From Azospirillum sp. RU38E (GTDB taxonomy: Bacteria; Pseudomonadota; Alphaproteobacteria; Azospirillales; Azospirillaceae): a stretch of DNA of 64,000 nt. Below, piece by piece: positions 36,540 through 47,200 of this stretch; the first letter of the stretch is position 1; every line of letters starts with the position of its first letter. A model generated the notes under the pieces. That model was not told the origin of the DNA. It saw only the letters and a list, made by a program, of their open reading frames with translations, and ran no database searches. The translations under genes and the position numbers were made by a program. The DNA lies in assembly GCF_900188385.1 (NCBI RefSeq), contig NZ_FZOI01000019.1, positions 31,413 through 95,412 of the forward strand, in the 5' to 3' direction.

Positions 36540-36740
36540 AGTGTCTGTCCGGAAAGTTTCACGTTATTTCAACGTCTTACACGTCTTATCTTTAAACGCT
36601 ACCGTCACCCCGGCGAAGGCCGGGGTCCAGAATCACAGGCGCTTTGCTCTACGAACTGGACCCCGGCCTTCGCCGGGGTGACGGGATTAAAACATTAACA
36701 TATTGAGAAAGAACGAAAACTTTTCAGACGGACTCTTAGA
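36540..36740. repeat. Palindrome-centred repeat, copy 3, with doubled inverted palindrome
   Basis: Two 29-bp arms, 36602-36630 and 36656-36684, are exact reverse complements, and each itself contains the CCCCGGC-GAAG-GCCGGGG palindrome seen at 8821. The outer ends, GTCTGTCCGGAAAGTTT (from 36543) and the complement of AAACTTTTCAGACGGAC, form imperfect terminal inverted repeats. Total length is about 200 bp, like a miniature element. Confidence 0.75.
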
Positions 36741-36887
36741 GAAACAACAACGCTGAAATTTATGGCTTATGCGACTTAGGATGTTTAAACCGAGATTAAA
36801 ACCATGATAATAGGTGCATATGCGAACATATTCATTATGTTTGGTTGATAAAGCGCATCATCACATCGACGAAAAAGGAGGCATGCC

Positions 36888-39866
36888 ATGGGCTTGCAGA
36901 TATCGTTTGGCGACAAGGCTCCCGCTTGGGCACACCAGATCAGAAGCGGGCTTGTGCCCTTCTTCGGCCTTGCTTTCATGGACGAAGCTGATACCTTTCG
37001 CTAGGTAAGCGACCTGCAACCCCTGGTGTTCGACAAGGGTCGCATTCAGTTCGACCGTTTCACCGTAAAGCGGCCCGTGTTCAGCGAACAATCCGTTACC
37101 TGGGCGCATCAGAGCAATCGCGGCTTCACCAGCGGCAACATGATGTACGCCAAGGGTGGCACCGAACTGCACGGGATGGTCAGTATCGGTGACGATGCAC
37201 ACACAGCGACCGAATTCCATGTATTCGCGACGGCGCTGCCGTTGTCGGAATATGCCACCACGCTGACGACCGACGGTGGCGACACCACCGATGGCCCCAT
37301 TTTGCGGATCGGCCTGCGCGCCGGACAGGGGATGGCACCGCGAATTTCTGTCTTCCTGGATGCTGTCGACGTCACCTATAAGGCCGTGCAGTCGCTGGAC
37401 GCGGAAACCGGGCGGCCCGTCCTTGGCATTCTTTTGTCCGGCATACCCGACCAGCCCCGCCTGTCGGGCACGACCCATATTGTGTTCGATATCGGCGACA
37501 ATGGCACGGTCAGCTTTTCCGGCAACATCGTCGATCTTAACGCGGATGGAAATGTTGTTGTTACCCGTTGGACCGGTCAGCGCCGGGAGCCGGTCGCCGT
37601 GGAATCCGCCCTGGTGGAGGCAGAGACCCCGCCCCTGGCCTTCGTCGATGCCATCCTGCCGTCCGGCGAAAGCGCGGTGACTGACGCGGAACTGGAAGCC
37701 CCGGAGGTAAAGCAGAGCATTCTGACCATCCTGGGCATGACACCCGATGACAAAGAGGTCGCCAAAGCGTCGCCCCAATATTTGATGGAGAACATGAAGT
37801 TCGCCATGTGGGAAGACACAGACGATGATGATGTCACCAGCCGCCGCAAGTGGATGGAAAATTATTTCAAGGAACGCAAGCCCATCATCAACGACCAGCG
37901 TCGGATCGACAACATTCAGTACCATGCTAGATGGTACCGCGAGACCATGGCGACGGCCATCTTTGGCAACTCCGTAGCTGATCAGGTATTTGACAGTAAA
38001 CTGGTTCCCCGCCCGATTGATGACCAGCGGCGGGAGACGCTGAAGAACTATGTTCAGCAGAGCCTGGGTGCTGACAGTACCTATGTTGGAGAGCAGACAG
38101 CCCTGTGGCGGACCGTCTATTTCGACAAAGCCCCAGGCCTGAAGCGCTATGCAGAGCAGGATATGGCGACGGTGGATAGCCGATCCGACGCCAGCAAACA
38201 CCCCACAGATTGGAAAAGCATGACCTGGGGGGAACGTGTATTGCGGTATGCCACCTCAGAGAAGCAGTTCAAGATCATCCACGACAATCTCATGGCCGGC
38301 AACAGCACATCCGATGAGGATCAGACAGCCGAAGATTTGACTAATGAGATTACAGAAATGGAAAATAAACTGATCAAATACCAAGAAGATATCGACAACT
38401 ATCAAAAAAACCCCTCGCCGGAAAATGAATCAAAGGCAATAGAGGCACGCGGCGCGATCAAAATATTAAAATTAACGATTCCATCTCTAAAAAATTCCTT
38501 GAAATCAATTGAAGATAAAAATAATGAAAAAAGTGTTATAGCGATGATGACCATGCGTAATGTATCGAGCCTTCTTCATGCGCTTGATCCCGACGGGCGT
38601 CTCCCGAGAGTCTATGTGGATGGTGTCGGCATGTTCTATATTGCCAATTCAATGGGAAGCGCTGAATTTAATCATATCACTGGATATGAGGAAACGCTTA
38701 CGAGTTATATTAGAAGTTTTCTAGATGATGTGGCGTATGGGGGCGCCAGCTACTTCGGTAAATTGAACGAAACTGGTGATCTTGCCGCGCTGCTGAAGGC
38801 CGAAAGAATGACCACCTTGGAGCTTTCTGCAAACGTGGTACGAAGCCTAGTCAATGCGGGCAATGTCAATTTCATTGAGAGCGCCAATAACGCGGCACAG
38901 ACATTCAGCCAGCAATATCCCAAGCTGACAGGTGCATTCCGGGTGTGTTTGATGGGATGCTATATCTTCAATTTCATACGGATTATTGGCACCATCCAGC
39001 AGGGAACCGGTTCGTTATCCACAACCGAGGAATTGATATCATATGCATCATTCTCGTCCCTGATGGTTGCCACCGTAACGTCGATGGCTGGTAACGTAAA
39101 AAACCTGTTCACCGCTATTTTTCAACCACTAGCCCCTGCTGCGCAACAGGTTGGGTTGGCGGTCGCGCAATTCTTCAACTATATTGCTAATGGCATTGCC
39201 AACGGCGTCATGCTGATCAACCAAGCGGTTCAACACGGGTTTATCGGCTATGGGGTCGCAGCTGTCGCCAATAACGCAATAATTGCGGCGGTGCGCAGCG
39301 TTTTCGCGCGCGTAATGGGCGCGGTCGGCAGTTTTGTGGGCTGGGTACGAGGCAAGGTCGTTAATTTCGTCGGTATGGTTAACCAGTTCGCCGCAACGCC
39401 CGCCTGGGCCGGCATTGCCAATTGCCTGCGCCTGACCTACAAAGTGTTCATGAAGGCGTTAACCATCATCTCCTGTGTGGTGATGACCGTCATCGAAGGC
39501 ATTAAACTGTTTGATCTTTGGAGAAGATCCGACGCATCAGGCTGGCAAAAGGCCGTGGCAACCCTGGAGTTTGTCGCAGGTGCCACCTCAGCCATCGCCA
39601 CCGTGGTTGGTCTCTTCGCCACAAACATTGTCTGGAGCGGGGCCGGCGCGATCCTATCCCTTGTCGCCTTTGGGATCGGCGTGATTATGAACAGTATATG
39701 GCCACAGGAATCCATAATCCAGAAGATGATCTCGCAGGTCTTCGTGCCCTTTATCGACAAGGTGGCCGAACCTGAACTGGCGAAGACCAATGCCGCAAAG
39801 GCTACGTCGAAAATGAGAATGGTCGAAGAACAGTTGGCAGAGGGTCCCAACCTCGCCTTTGCCTGA
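36888..39866 (+). pseudogene. Large unrecognised protein with C-terminal membrane segments; frame interrupted by TAG
   Basis: I do not recognise this family. The best start is ATG 36888 with AAAGGAGG at 36875-36881, but after 38 codons the frame meets TAG at 37002-37004. The same frame then runs open to 39866; reinitiation at GTG 37026 would give 946 residues. Either the gene is broken, the stop is read through, or the short product and reinitiation are real. Residues 1-180 (from the GTG) look beta-rich; about 440-500 form a charged, possibly coiled-coil stretch encoded by AT-rich DNA (38330-38550); residues from about 640 contain several hydrophobic or amphipathic helices. No signal peptide. 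The coding DNA is less GC-rich than the PGC, suggesting transfer. A pore-forming or surface function is only a guess. Confidence 0.6.
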
Positions 39867-39930
39867 CGCTGTTTGCGGTTGACTGCAAGCCGCCGTCACA
39901 GCCGCGCGTAACGGTACGGCAAAGCCGGTG

Positions 39931-39955
39931 CGTGTTTCCCGTCAGTGGAAACACG
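39931..39955. terminator. Possible hairpin between the large unknown gene and the metallopeptidase
   Basis: CGTGTTTCC (39931-39939) pairs with GGAAACACG (39947-39955) across a 7-base loop. There is no T run. It lies 65 bp after the upstream stop within a 136-bp spacer that is otherwise empty. Confidence 0.45.
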
Positions 39956-40002
39956 TACCCCGACGGATGGGCGATCCCCCTTTATGATGAAGGAATGGCT
40001 GC

Positions 40003-40737
40003 ATGGTTGATATCAGGGGGCGAACGCTGCGCACCTGCCGCAGGTTGATGGTGCCGCTGCTGACTTTGGCGCTGACCCTGATCCAGACAGCCCCCGCCTT
40101 GGCGCTTCGGGTATCGGCGTCCTATTGGAGGACGCCGCAGGAAAAAATCCTGCTGTACTGGATTGATACCAGCAGCTTTCCCGACGCCGCACAGCTTGCC
40201 CAACTGCGGGCCAATCTGGAAAAGGCGGCAGACGGATGGGAAAATATCTGCACCGAATGCGGCATTCGCTTTATCGAGGTGCACAACCAGGGCGACGCAA
40301 CCTTCCGCGTGGCTGGCGTCAATGTGCAGCGGGCTTATCTGGCCGATGGCTTCAACCCCAGTGATCCCAAGGATAAATGGGTGTTAAAAATCGACCGCAG
40401 CTATTTCAGCCCGCAAGGCAGGTTCGACAAGGTCGGCATCCTTCGCCACGAGTTGGGCCATATCCTGGGCTATCGCCACGAACATATCATGGCCTCGGAT
40501 GACCGCCTCGTGACCTGCGGGTGGAAGACGGAGCGAAATACCGGTCCCGCCGCCGTCATCGCCCTCACCGATTATGACACCAGTTCCCTGATGCATTATC
40601 CATGCGGGCTGGAAGGGGATCATATCCAGTTCGACTTCTCCCCGCTGGATATTGAGGGCCACCGCCGCCTGTACGGCCCGGCGCCCGAGGTGACCACCCC
40701 ACAATCGCCGCCCAGAGAGACACAACAGCCTCAATAG
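40003..40737 (+). CDS. Secreted metzincin metallopeptidase (astacin/matrixin-like)
   Basis: A 244-residue protein with an N-terminal export signal (arginine-rich start, then LMVPLLTLALTLIQTAPALA, cleavage likely after ALA). The zinc motif is HELGHILGYRHEH, which fits the metzincin pattern HExxHxxGxxH with a following Glu as in astacins. SLMHYPCG provides the Met-turn. The catalytic domain has about 200 residues and the C-terminus is Pro/Gln-rich. It probably cleaves extracellular or envelope proteins. It lies 136 bp after the large unknown gene, in the same direction; a functional link is possible but not shown. Confidence 0.88.
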   Translation: MVDIRGRTLRTCRRLMVPLLTLALTLIQTAPALALRVSASYWRTPQEKILLYWIDTSSFPDAAQLAQLRANLEKAADGWENICTECGIRFIEVHNQGDATFRVAGVNVQRAYLADGFNPSDPKDKWVLKIDRSYFSPQGRFDKVGILRHELGHILGYRHEHIMASDDRLVTCGWKTERNTGPAAVIALTDYDTSSLMHYPCGLEGDHIQFDFSPLDIEGHRRLYGPAPEVTTPQSPPRETQQPQ

Positions 40738-40741
40738 TAAT

Positions 40742-40781
40742 ACCAATCTCCCTTGATCGTGACCGATCCGGGGAGATTGGT
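40742..40781. repeat. Short hairpin repeat, copy 2 (AATCTCCC type)
   Basis: ACCAATCTCCC (40742-40752) pairs with GGGAGATTGGT (40771-40781). It shares 27 identical bases with copy 1, then diverges in a way that keeps the hairpin, with a compensating change in the right arm (GGGAGATT retained). Confidence 0.8.
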
Positions 40782-40948
40782 GTGAGACCGGAAGTGAAGT
40801 TTGGGCCGCATCTGGTTTCGCCCGGCTCTGTCTTGGCGTGATTCGTCACCGACCCCATATTTCGGGCTCAACGCTACGCAATATTAGAGCGGATCGCGGA
40901 AAAGCGGAATCGCTTTGGAGCGTGAATCCGCTCGCTTAACAAGGACTT

Positions 40949-40986
40949 AGAGCCGGGTGCGTTTCCGTTTAAACGCACCCGGCTCT
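40949..40986. terminator. Perfect 16-bp hairpin downstream of the metallopeptidase gene
   Basis: AGAGCCGGGTGCGTTT (40949-40964) pairs exactly with 40971-40986 across the loop CCGTTT. It lies 212 bp beyond the stop, without a T run. It may be a terminator or another dispersed palindrome; the flanks carry a looser inverted pair (GAGCGGAT / ATCCGCTC). Confidence 0.55.
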
Positions 40987-41288
40987 AATACAGTTATGCA
41001 CTGAAAAGCTGTGACTGGCCATCATTTTGGCCAAAATCCTTAACAGTGGAACGGAGGGATCACGCCATCTCCACCGGGGCGCCACCCTTTTGTTGAAGCA
41101 ATATCAGCACACCAACCCCGCGCACCAGGGGGTTGAGAAATTTTTCACCCACCCGACACAATCATATAACGAAATTGAATTTTAAATTTACAAAACATCA
41201 ATTGACTTCCCGCATTGGATGCGTAAGGTGCGCACATCTTTGAGTTACATTTTTCATAGAACATGCCCGGTAAGCGGGCACGTGACCA

Positions 41289-44200
41289 ATGACCCAACAT
41301 GTGGGGAAGGACATGCCGGACAGCCTGAACGCGCCGATGATCGGCCCGGAATTGCCGGATTTCAGCCATGGCGCCCACCTGCCACTGCCTGACCTTTGCC
41401 TGCACCAATCCTTTGAAGCCTGGGTGGATCGTGACCCGGAGCGGCCGGCCATCATCACCCCGGACGGCATCATCAGTTTCGGCCAGCTGGATGGCATGGG
41501 CAACCGGCTGGCCCACCGGCTTTTGCAGTTACAGATTGCAACCGAAGAGCCGGTGGGCGTGCTGGTGGACCGGTCGGCCCAGCTGCCCATTGCTTTCCTG
41601 GGCATTTTAAAGGCCGGCGGCACCTATGTGCCCCTGCTGGCCGACCTGCCGGAACAGCGCCTCGCCAATATGGCGGCCCAGGCCGGTATCCGCTTGTTGA
41701 TTGCCCTGGATGGGCACCAGCCGCCGCCGGCCTTGCTGGTGGCATTGGCGGAGAACGGCCGGGGCCGGCCGGTTGAGGTGCTGCGCCTGCCGGCCCTTGA
41801 TGATGCGGATCGGCAGGATTGGGGCCGTCCGCACCTGCCCGGCCAGCCCGGCCAGCTGGCGGCCATCCTGTTCACCTCCGGCTCTACTGGCAAGCCCAAG
41901 GGGGTGCTGATCCAGCATGTCGGCTGCCAGAACATGGCGCTGGGCCATGCGCTGGCCCAGGGTATCCGGGAAACGGATCGGCTGCTGCTGTCGTCTGCCC
42001 CCAGCTTCATTCTGGGCTTCCGGGAACTATGCCTGCCCCTGGCGCTGGGCTGTGCCTGGGTGCCGGCCAGTCGCGCCCTGCTGGACCGGCCGGACGATCT
42101 GTTGGACAGCATGGCCCGGCATCAGGTCAGTGTCGCCCTGCTGACCCCATCCTACCTGAAATTGCTGGGCGGCGCGGTGCCGGCCGGGTTGCGCCTGATC
42201 CTGACGGCCGGCGAACGGCCAAATCCGGAAGATGCGCGCCACTATGCCCGCCATGTTGATTACTGGAACATGCATGGGGCGACGGAACTCTGCGGCACCT
42301 TTGCCATGCACAAGGTGTCGCCCACGGATGAAGGGGCGATCCCCAGCGGCCGGCCCTTCCCCAACACCACCATCCTGCTGGTGGATGAACAGGGGGCACC
42401 GGTGCCGGCCGGGGCGGAGGGTGAAATCCTGGTGCTCAGCCCCGGCATCGCCCGTGGCTATCTGGACCAGCCGGACCTGACGGCAGAGAGCTTTGTCGAC
42501 ACCCCCTTCGGCCGCGCCTATCGCACCCGCGACCTTGGCCGCTGGACCCAAACGGGGGAGCTGCTGACCCTGGGCCGGGCCGGCGATGTGGTGAAAGTGT
42601 CCGGCCAGTCTGTCGCCCTGGGGGAGATCGAACGGGTATTGCTGGCACAGGATGGCGTTCGTGCTGCCGCCATCGTGCAGCATCGCGGCCGGCTGGTGGG
42701 CTTTGTCGAGCCGAAGCCGGACACGGATCTGTCGGGGCTGGATTGGCAGGCTGCACTGTCGGCCAAACTGCCCGCCTATATGGTGCCGGCCCTGGTACTG
42801 ACATTGCCGCAATTGCCGATCGCCAGCGCCGGCAAGGTGGATCGCAGCGCCCTGCTGGCCCTGGCCGAAACGGATTGGAACCGGGGCCAAGGCCAGGGCG
42901 GCCCGCCGCAAGGCCCGATTGAAAGCCGTATCGCCGCTATCTGGGCAGAGGTTCTGGGGCTGTCGGCGGCGCAGATCGGGCGGGAGGATGATTTTTTCCG
43001 CCTGGGCGGCAGCAGCCTGATCGCCATCCAGCTGGGCCAGCGCCTGCAGGCAGCTGGGCTGACGGCCAGCGTGCGCGATATTCTGGGCAGCATGACCATC
43101 GCCGCCCTGGCCGGCCGCCTGTCAGCGGCGGAAGAAGACGCGGCAGGCGTTGGGCTGGAGGAAAACCCCGCCGCCACCTTGGGGCAGGTGGATTTCTGGG
43201 TGGCCGCCAGCCTGGGCCTGCCCCCCGCCGCCGCCCATGTAGCGCGGGTGCTGCGCCTGTCGGGTGCGCAGGCCGATGCGTCGGACTGGCAGAATGCCTG
43301 GGTCAGCCTGCTGCGCCATCACCCGGCCCTGCGCACCGGCCTGTTCAGCGACCATGATGGCACGGTACGGCTGCGCAGCCTGCCAGCCGATGCCCCCGCC
43401 CTGGATGTGACGCTGGAAACCCGGCATTTCAGCAGCGAGGCGGAAGCAGGCGCCTTCATCGCCGCCCAGACAGCACAACCCTTTGACCTGACCCAGCCAC
43501 CCCTGTCGCGGGCAGGCTTGATCCGGATCGGGGATGACGCCCCCTTGTTCTGGTTCGTGCTGCATCATGCGCTGGTTGATGGCATGTCCGCCGGCCAGCT
43601 GCAGCAGGATCTGCTGTCGCTGCTGACCGGCCGGGCGCTGGCCCCGGCGCTGGATGGCCCCCGGCTGGCCGCGCGGGCGGAACGGCGGCATCTTGCCTCC
43701 CCCGACGCCGACCGCGACCGCGCCTATTGGCTGGACAAGCTGGCTGCCCTACCGGAAGAAGCGTTTGAGGAATTGCCCAGCGACCGCCGCCGGTCTGATG
43801 AGGCGGGGGTGGTGATCGCCCCCGCTTTCCAGCGGCAGCTGGATGCCGGGGTGGTGGCGCGGCTGACGGCCCTGGCCAACCGCCAGGGGGCCGGCCTGCA
43901 CGCGCTGTTGCTGGCCCTGCTGGCGATGGAGATGCGGCGGCGTACCGGGCGGCGGCAGCTTCTGCTGGGCAGCGGCATTGCCACCCGGCCGGCCGGAACG
44001 GAAAACCAGCTGGGGCATTTCGTCAATCTGCTGCCCTTGCCGCTGGCCGTGCCGGCGGGGCCGCGGCTCTGCGAGCTGCTGCAGGACGCCCAATCCATCC
44101 TGACCGGCGCCGTGAAGCATGGGCTGTACCCGGCGGGGTCCATCATCCGTGATCTGCGCCAGCAGCAAAAGGCCATGCGACCGGCCGGGCGGATGGGGCT

Positions 44201-47200
44201 GGTGGATGTGGCGCTGACCGCCAATCCCGGCCGCAGCACCGGCAATGCCGATGTCGGCGGCAGCCTGACCCCGGTGACATTGGCGGGGGATGGATCTGTC
44301 CCCGCCGCCGGGCTGGACCTCTCCTTCTCGCATGAACCAACCACCGATGGCGGCGTGCTGCTGTCCCTGGTCTGGAATGCCAACCTGTTCCAGCCGGCAA
44401 CGGCAGAGGCTTGGCTGACTGCCCTGGCCGGCTGGGCGGAATGGCTGGCCGCCGATACCGCCCGGCTGGATGGCCCCCTGCCCGACCTGCTGCCGGCCGA
44501 GCGCCAATGGCTGAACGGGGTGGAACCAGGGGCGGCGCAGGCTCGCGCGCCCCTGCCCGCCCACCGGCTGGTGGAAGCCATTATCGACCGGATACCGGAC
44601 CAACCCGCCATCATCACCCGTGCCGGCAGCACCAGCTATGCCCTGCTGGAGGCACAGGCCAACCGCATCGCCCAGGCCCTGTTAGCCGTCGGGCTGGGCC
44701 TGGAACAGCCGGTGGGCGTGCTGGCCGATAATGGCCCCTGGCTGCCCGCCGCCACGCTGGGCATCTGGAAGGCGGGCGGGGTGCATCTGCCGCTGGCCGT
44801 GGAAATGCCCGCCGAACGGGTCGCCTTCATCCTGGCCGATGCCGGTGCCCGGCATCTGCTGTTATTGCCTGGTGCCGAGGCGCCGGCCGGCCTGCCGGAC
44901 GGGGTGACCCTGATCCGCCCGGCGGAGCTGACGGGGGATGCGCCCCGCCCCGCCGTGCCGCTGGCCCCGACGGCCACCGCCTATATCATCTATACCTCCG
45001 GCACCACCGGCGCGCCCAAGGGAACCAAGGTGCGGCATGACGGCATGATCAATGCCATCCTGTCGACGCTGGAAGCCGCAGGATGCACGCCGGGCGACCG
45101 GGTGGCCCTGGTCGCCACCCCGGCCTTTGATGCCTCCCTCTGGGAAATGGGGCTGGGCCTGCTGCACGGGCTGCCGCTGGTGCCGGTCACCCGGATCGAG
45201 CGCGAAGATCCCTGGGGTGTGAAGGATTTATACCGCGACCTGGGCGTCACCATCGCCTTCCACGCCCCGTCATATCTGCGCGTCAGCCAGGACAAGCCCT
45301 ATGCCCCCGGTATGCGCGTGCTGCTGGTGGGCGGGGAAGCCCCCAGCCATGAAGATGTCATCCACCATCCCGGCATCGCCTTTTGGAACTGCTACGGCCC
45401 CACGGAAACCAGCATCATCGTTTCCCTGGGCCGGATCGCCCCGGACCATCCGGCCGATCGCCCCCTGCCCGTCGGCCGGCCACTGCCCGGTGATGTGATC
45501 AGCATCCGTGATGCCGATGGCGCGCGGGTGCCGCCCGGCTGCACGGGGGAGGTCTGGCTGGGTGGTGTGGGCGTCGGTGGCGGTTATCTGAACAATCCGC
45601 AGCAGCAGGCCAAGGCCTTCATCGATACGGCCGAAGGGCGTTTCTATCGCTCCGGCGATCTGGGGCGCTGGTCGGCAGACGGGCTGCTGGAACTGGCCGG
45701 CCGCATTGACCATCAGGTGAAGCTGCATGGGCAGCGGGTGGAACCGGCGGAAATTGAACAGCATCTGCTGGCCCATGCATCCGTCCGCCAGGCGGCCGTG
45801 ATCGTGGATAAGGGGGCCGGGGACACCAAGCTGCTGCGCGGCTTCGTGCATCTGCACCCGAATGCCACCCCGCTTGGCAACGAGGAATGGCGCGGTTTTC
45901 TGGCCGGGCGGCTGCCGCCGCACATGGTGCCGGCCACCATCATTGATGTGCCGGGCATCCCGGTAACCCCCAATGGCAAGGTGGACCGGCTGCGCCTGCT
46001 GGCCATCCTGCGGGAACGCCGACCCGAACAGGCCGGTGCCGCCAGCCGCACAGCCCCGCAAGGGGCACTGGAACAGCGCATCGCCAGCGCCTGGGCCCGC
46101 CTGTTGAACCTGGGCAGTGACGGCCTGCCCGTGGCGCGGGAGGATAATTTCTTCGCCCTGGGCGGCACCAGCCTGCTGGCGGTCAGTCTGGCCCACCAGC
46201 TGGCCCCGGCGCTGGGCTGGCCGGTGACCCCGCGTGACCTGTTCGCCGCCCCGGTACTGACCGATTTCGCCGCCCGGCTGGCGGCGGGCAAAGGGGCGCC
46301 CCCCCTGCTGGCCGCCATGATGGATGACCGCGCCACCGAAGGGGAGCGGGAATTCTGGGTGGCACAGCAGGCCGGGCTGGACACGTCCGGCCATATCATC
46401 CCGGCCATCCGTCGGGTGACGGGGCCCATGCCCGAACGGGCGCGCTGGGAAGCGGCATGGCAGGCCCTGGTCCAGCGCCAGCCCGGCCTGCGCCTGGGTT
46501 TCAGCCCCGCCGATGATGGCGCCCTGCGCCGGGTTTTCGCCACGGAAGCGGATTTGGGCAAGGCTGCCGGCCTGCAATGGGCGGAAGCGGCCGATCTGGA
46601 TGCCGCCTGCATCCTGATCCGGCAGAACCAGCTGCTTGCCTTCGACATGGCAAAGCCGCCTTTGTGGCGGGCGGGTCTGGTGCAGGTGGGGCAGGATGGC
46701 GGCTGGCTGTTCTGGCTGTCGCTGCACCATGCCATTGGCGATGGCCGTTCCCTGGGCCTTATTTTCACTGAATTGCAGGCCCTGTTGCAAGGGCAGGTGC
46801 TGGCGCCGCTGGCAGCCGATCCGGCCACCAGTGCCGCGCGTGAACAGGCCTATCTCTCCGGGCCTGATCTGGCGGCCGATGCCGTCTGGTGGTCCGATCA
46901 GCTGGCCGCCGTGCCGGATGAGGCTTTCCTGCCCCTGCCGCTGGATTTCCCACGCCGCCTGGGTGCCGATGTCGCCACCCACCGCTTCCAGCTGGTGCTG
47001 GAACCAGCCTTGGCAGAGGGCTTACGCGGGCTGGCCCGCCAACACGCGGTCAGCCTTTATGCCCTGCTGGTCTCCCTGCTGGCGGTGGAAATGGCGCGGC
47101 GCACGGGCCGACAGCACCTGATGCTGGGCACCAGCGTCTCCACTCCTGAAAGTGCGGCCGAGGCCGCCCTGGTGCAATATGGGGTGAATATGCTGCCCCT

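Larger units (their letters stand above)
36016..36887. other. Repeat-rich intergenic region
   Basis: About 870 bp with no convincing gene. It contains a hairpin repeat (36047-36084), two palindrome-centred repeats (36181-36346 and 36540-36740), and AT-rich DNA at 36430-36540 and 36760-36860. It marks the boundary between the PGC and the accessory genes. Confidence 0.75.
40738..41288. other. Intergenic region upstream of the NRPS gene
   Basis: About 550 bp. It contains the second AATCTCCC hairpin repeat (40742-40781), a perfect 16-bp-arm hairpin (40949-40986), and AT-rich DNA at 41150-41200. TTGACT at 41202 with a weak TAAGGT 16 bp later is a possible promoter for the NRPS. No gene seen. Confidence 0.6.

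Noticed and set aside
36861..38201. 446-codon minus-strand frame opposite the large unknown gene
   Set aside because: No good ribosome site, and the plus-strand frame has the better start and continues for 946 codons beyond the stop; kept as an alternative only if plus-strand expression is disproved.
41202..41229. TTGACT with TAAGGT as a sigma70 promoter for the NRPS
   Set aside because: The -10 match is weak and spacing is 16 bp; mentioned in the intergenic entry but not reported as a promoter.
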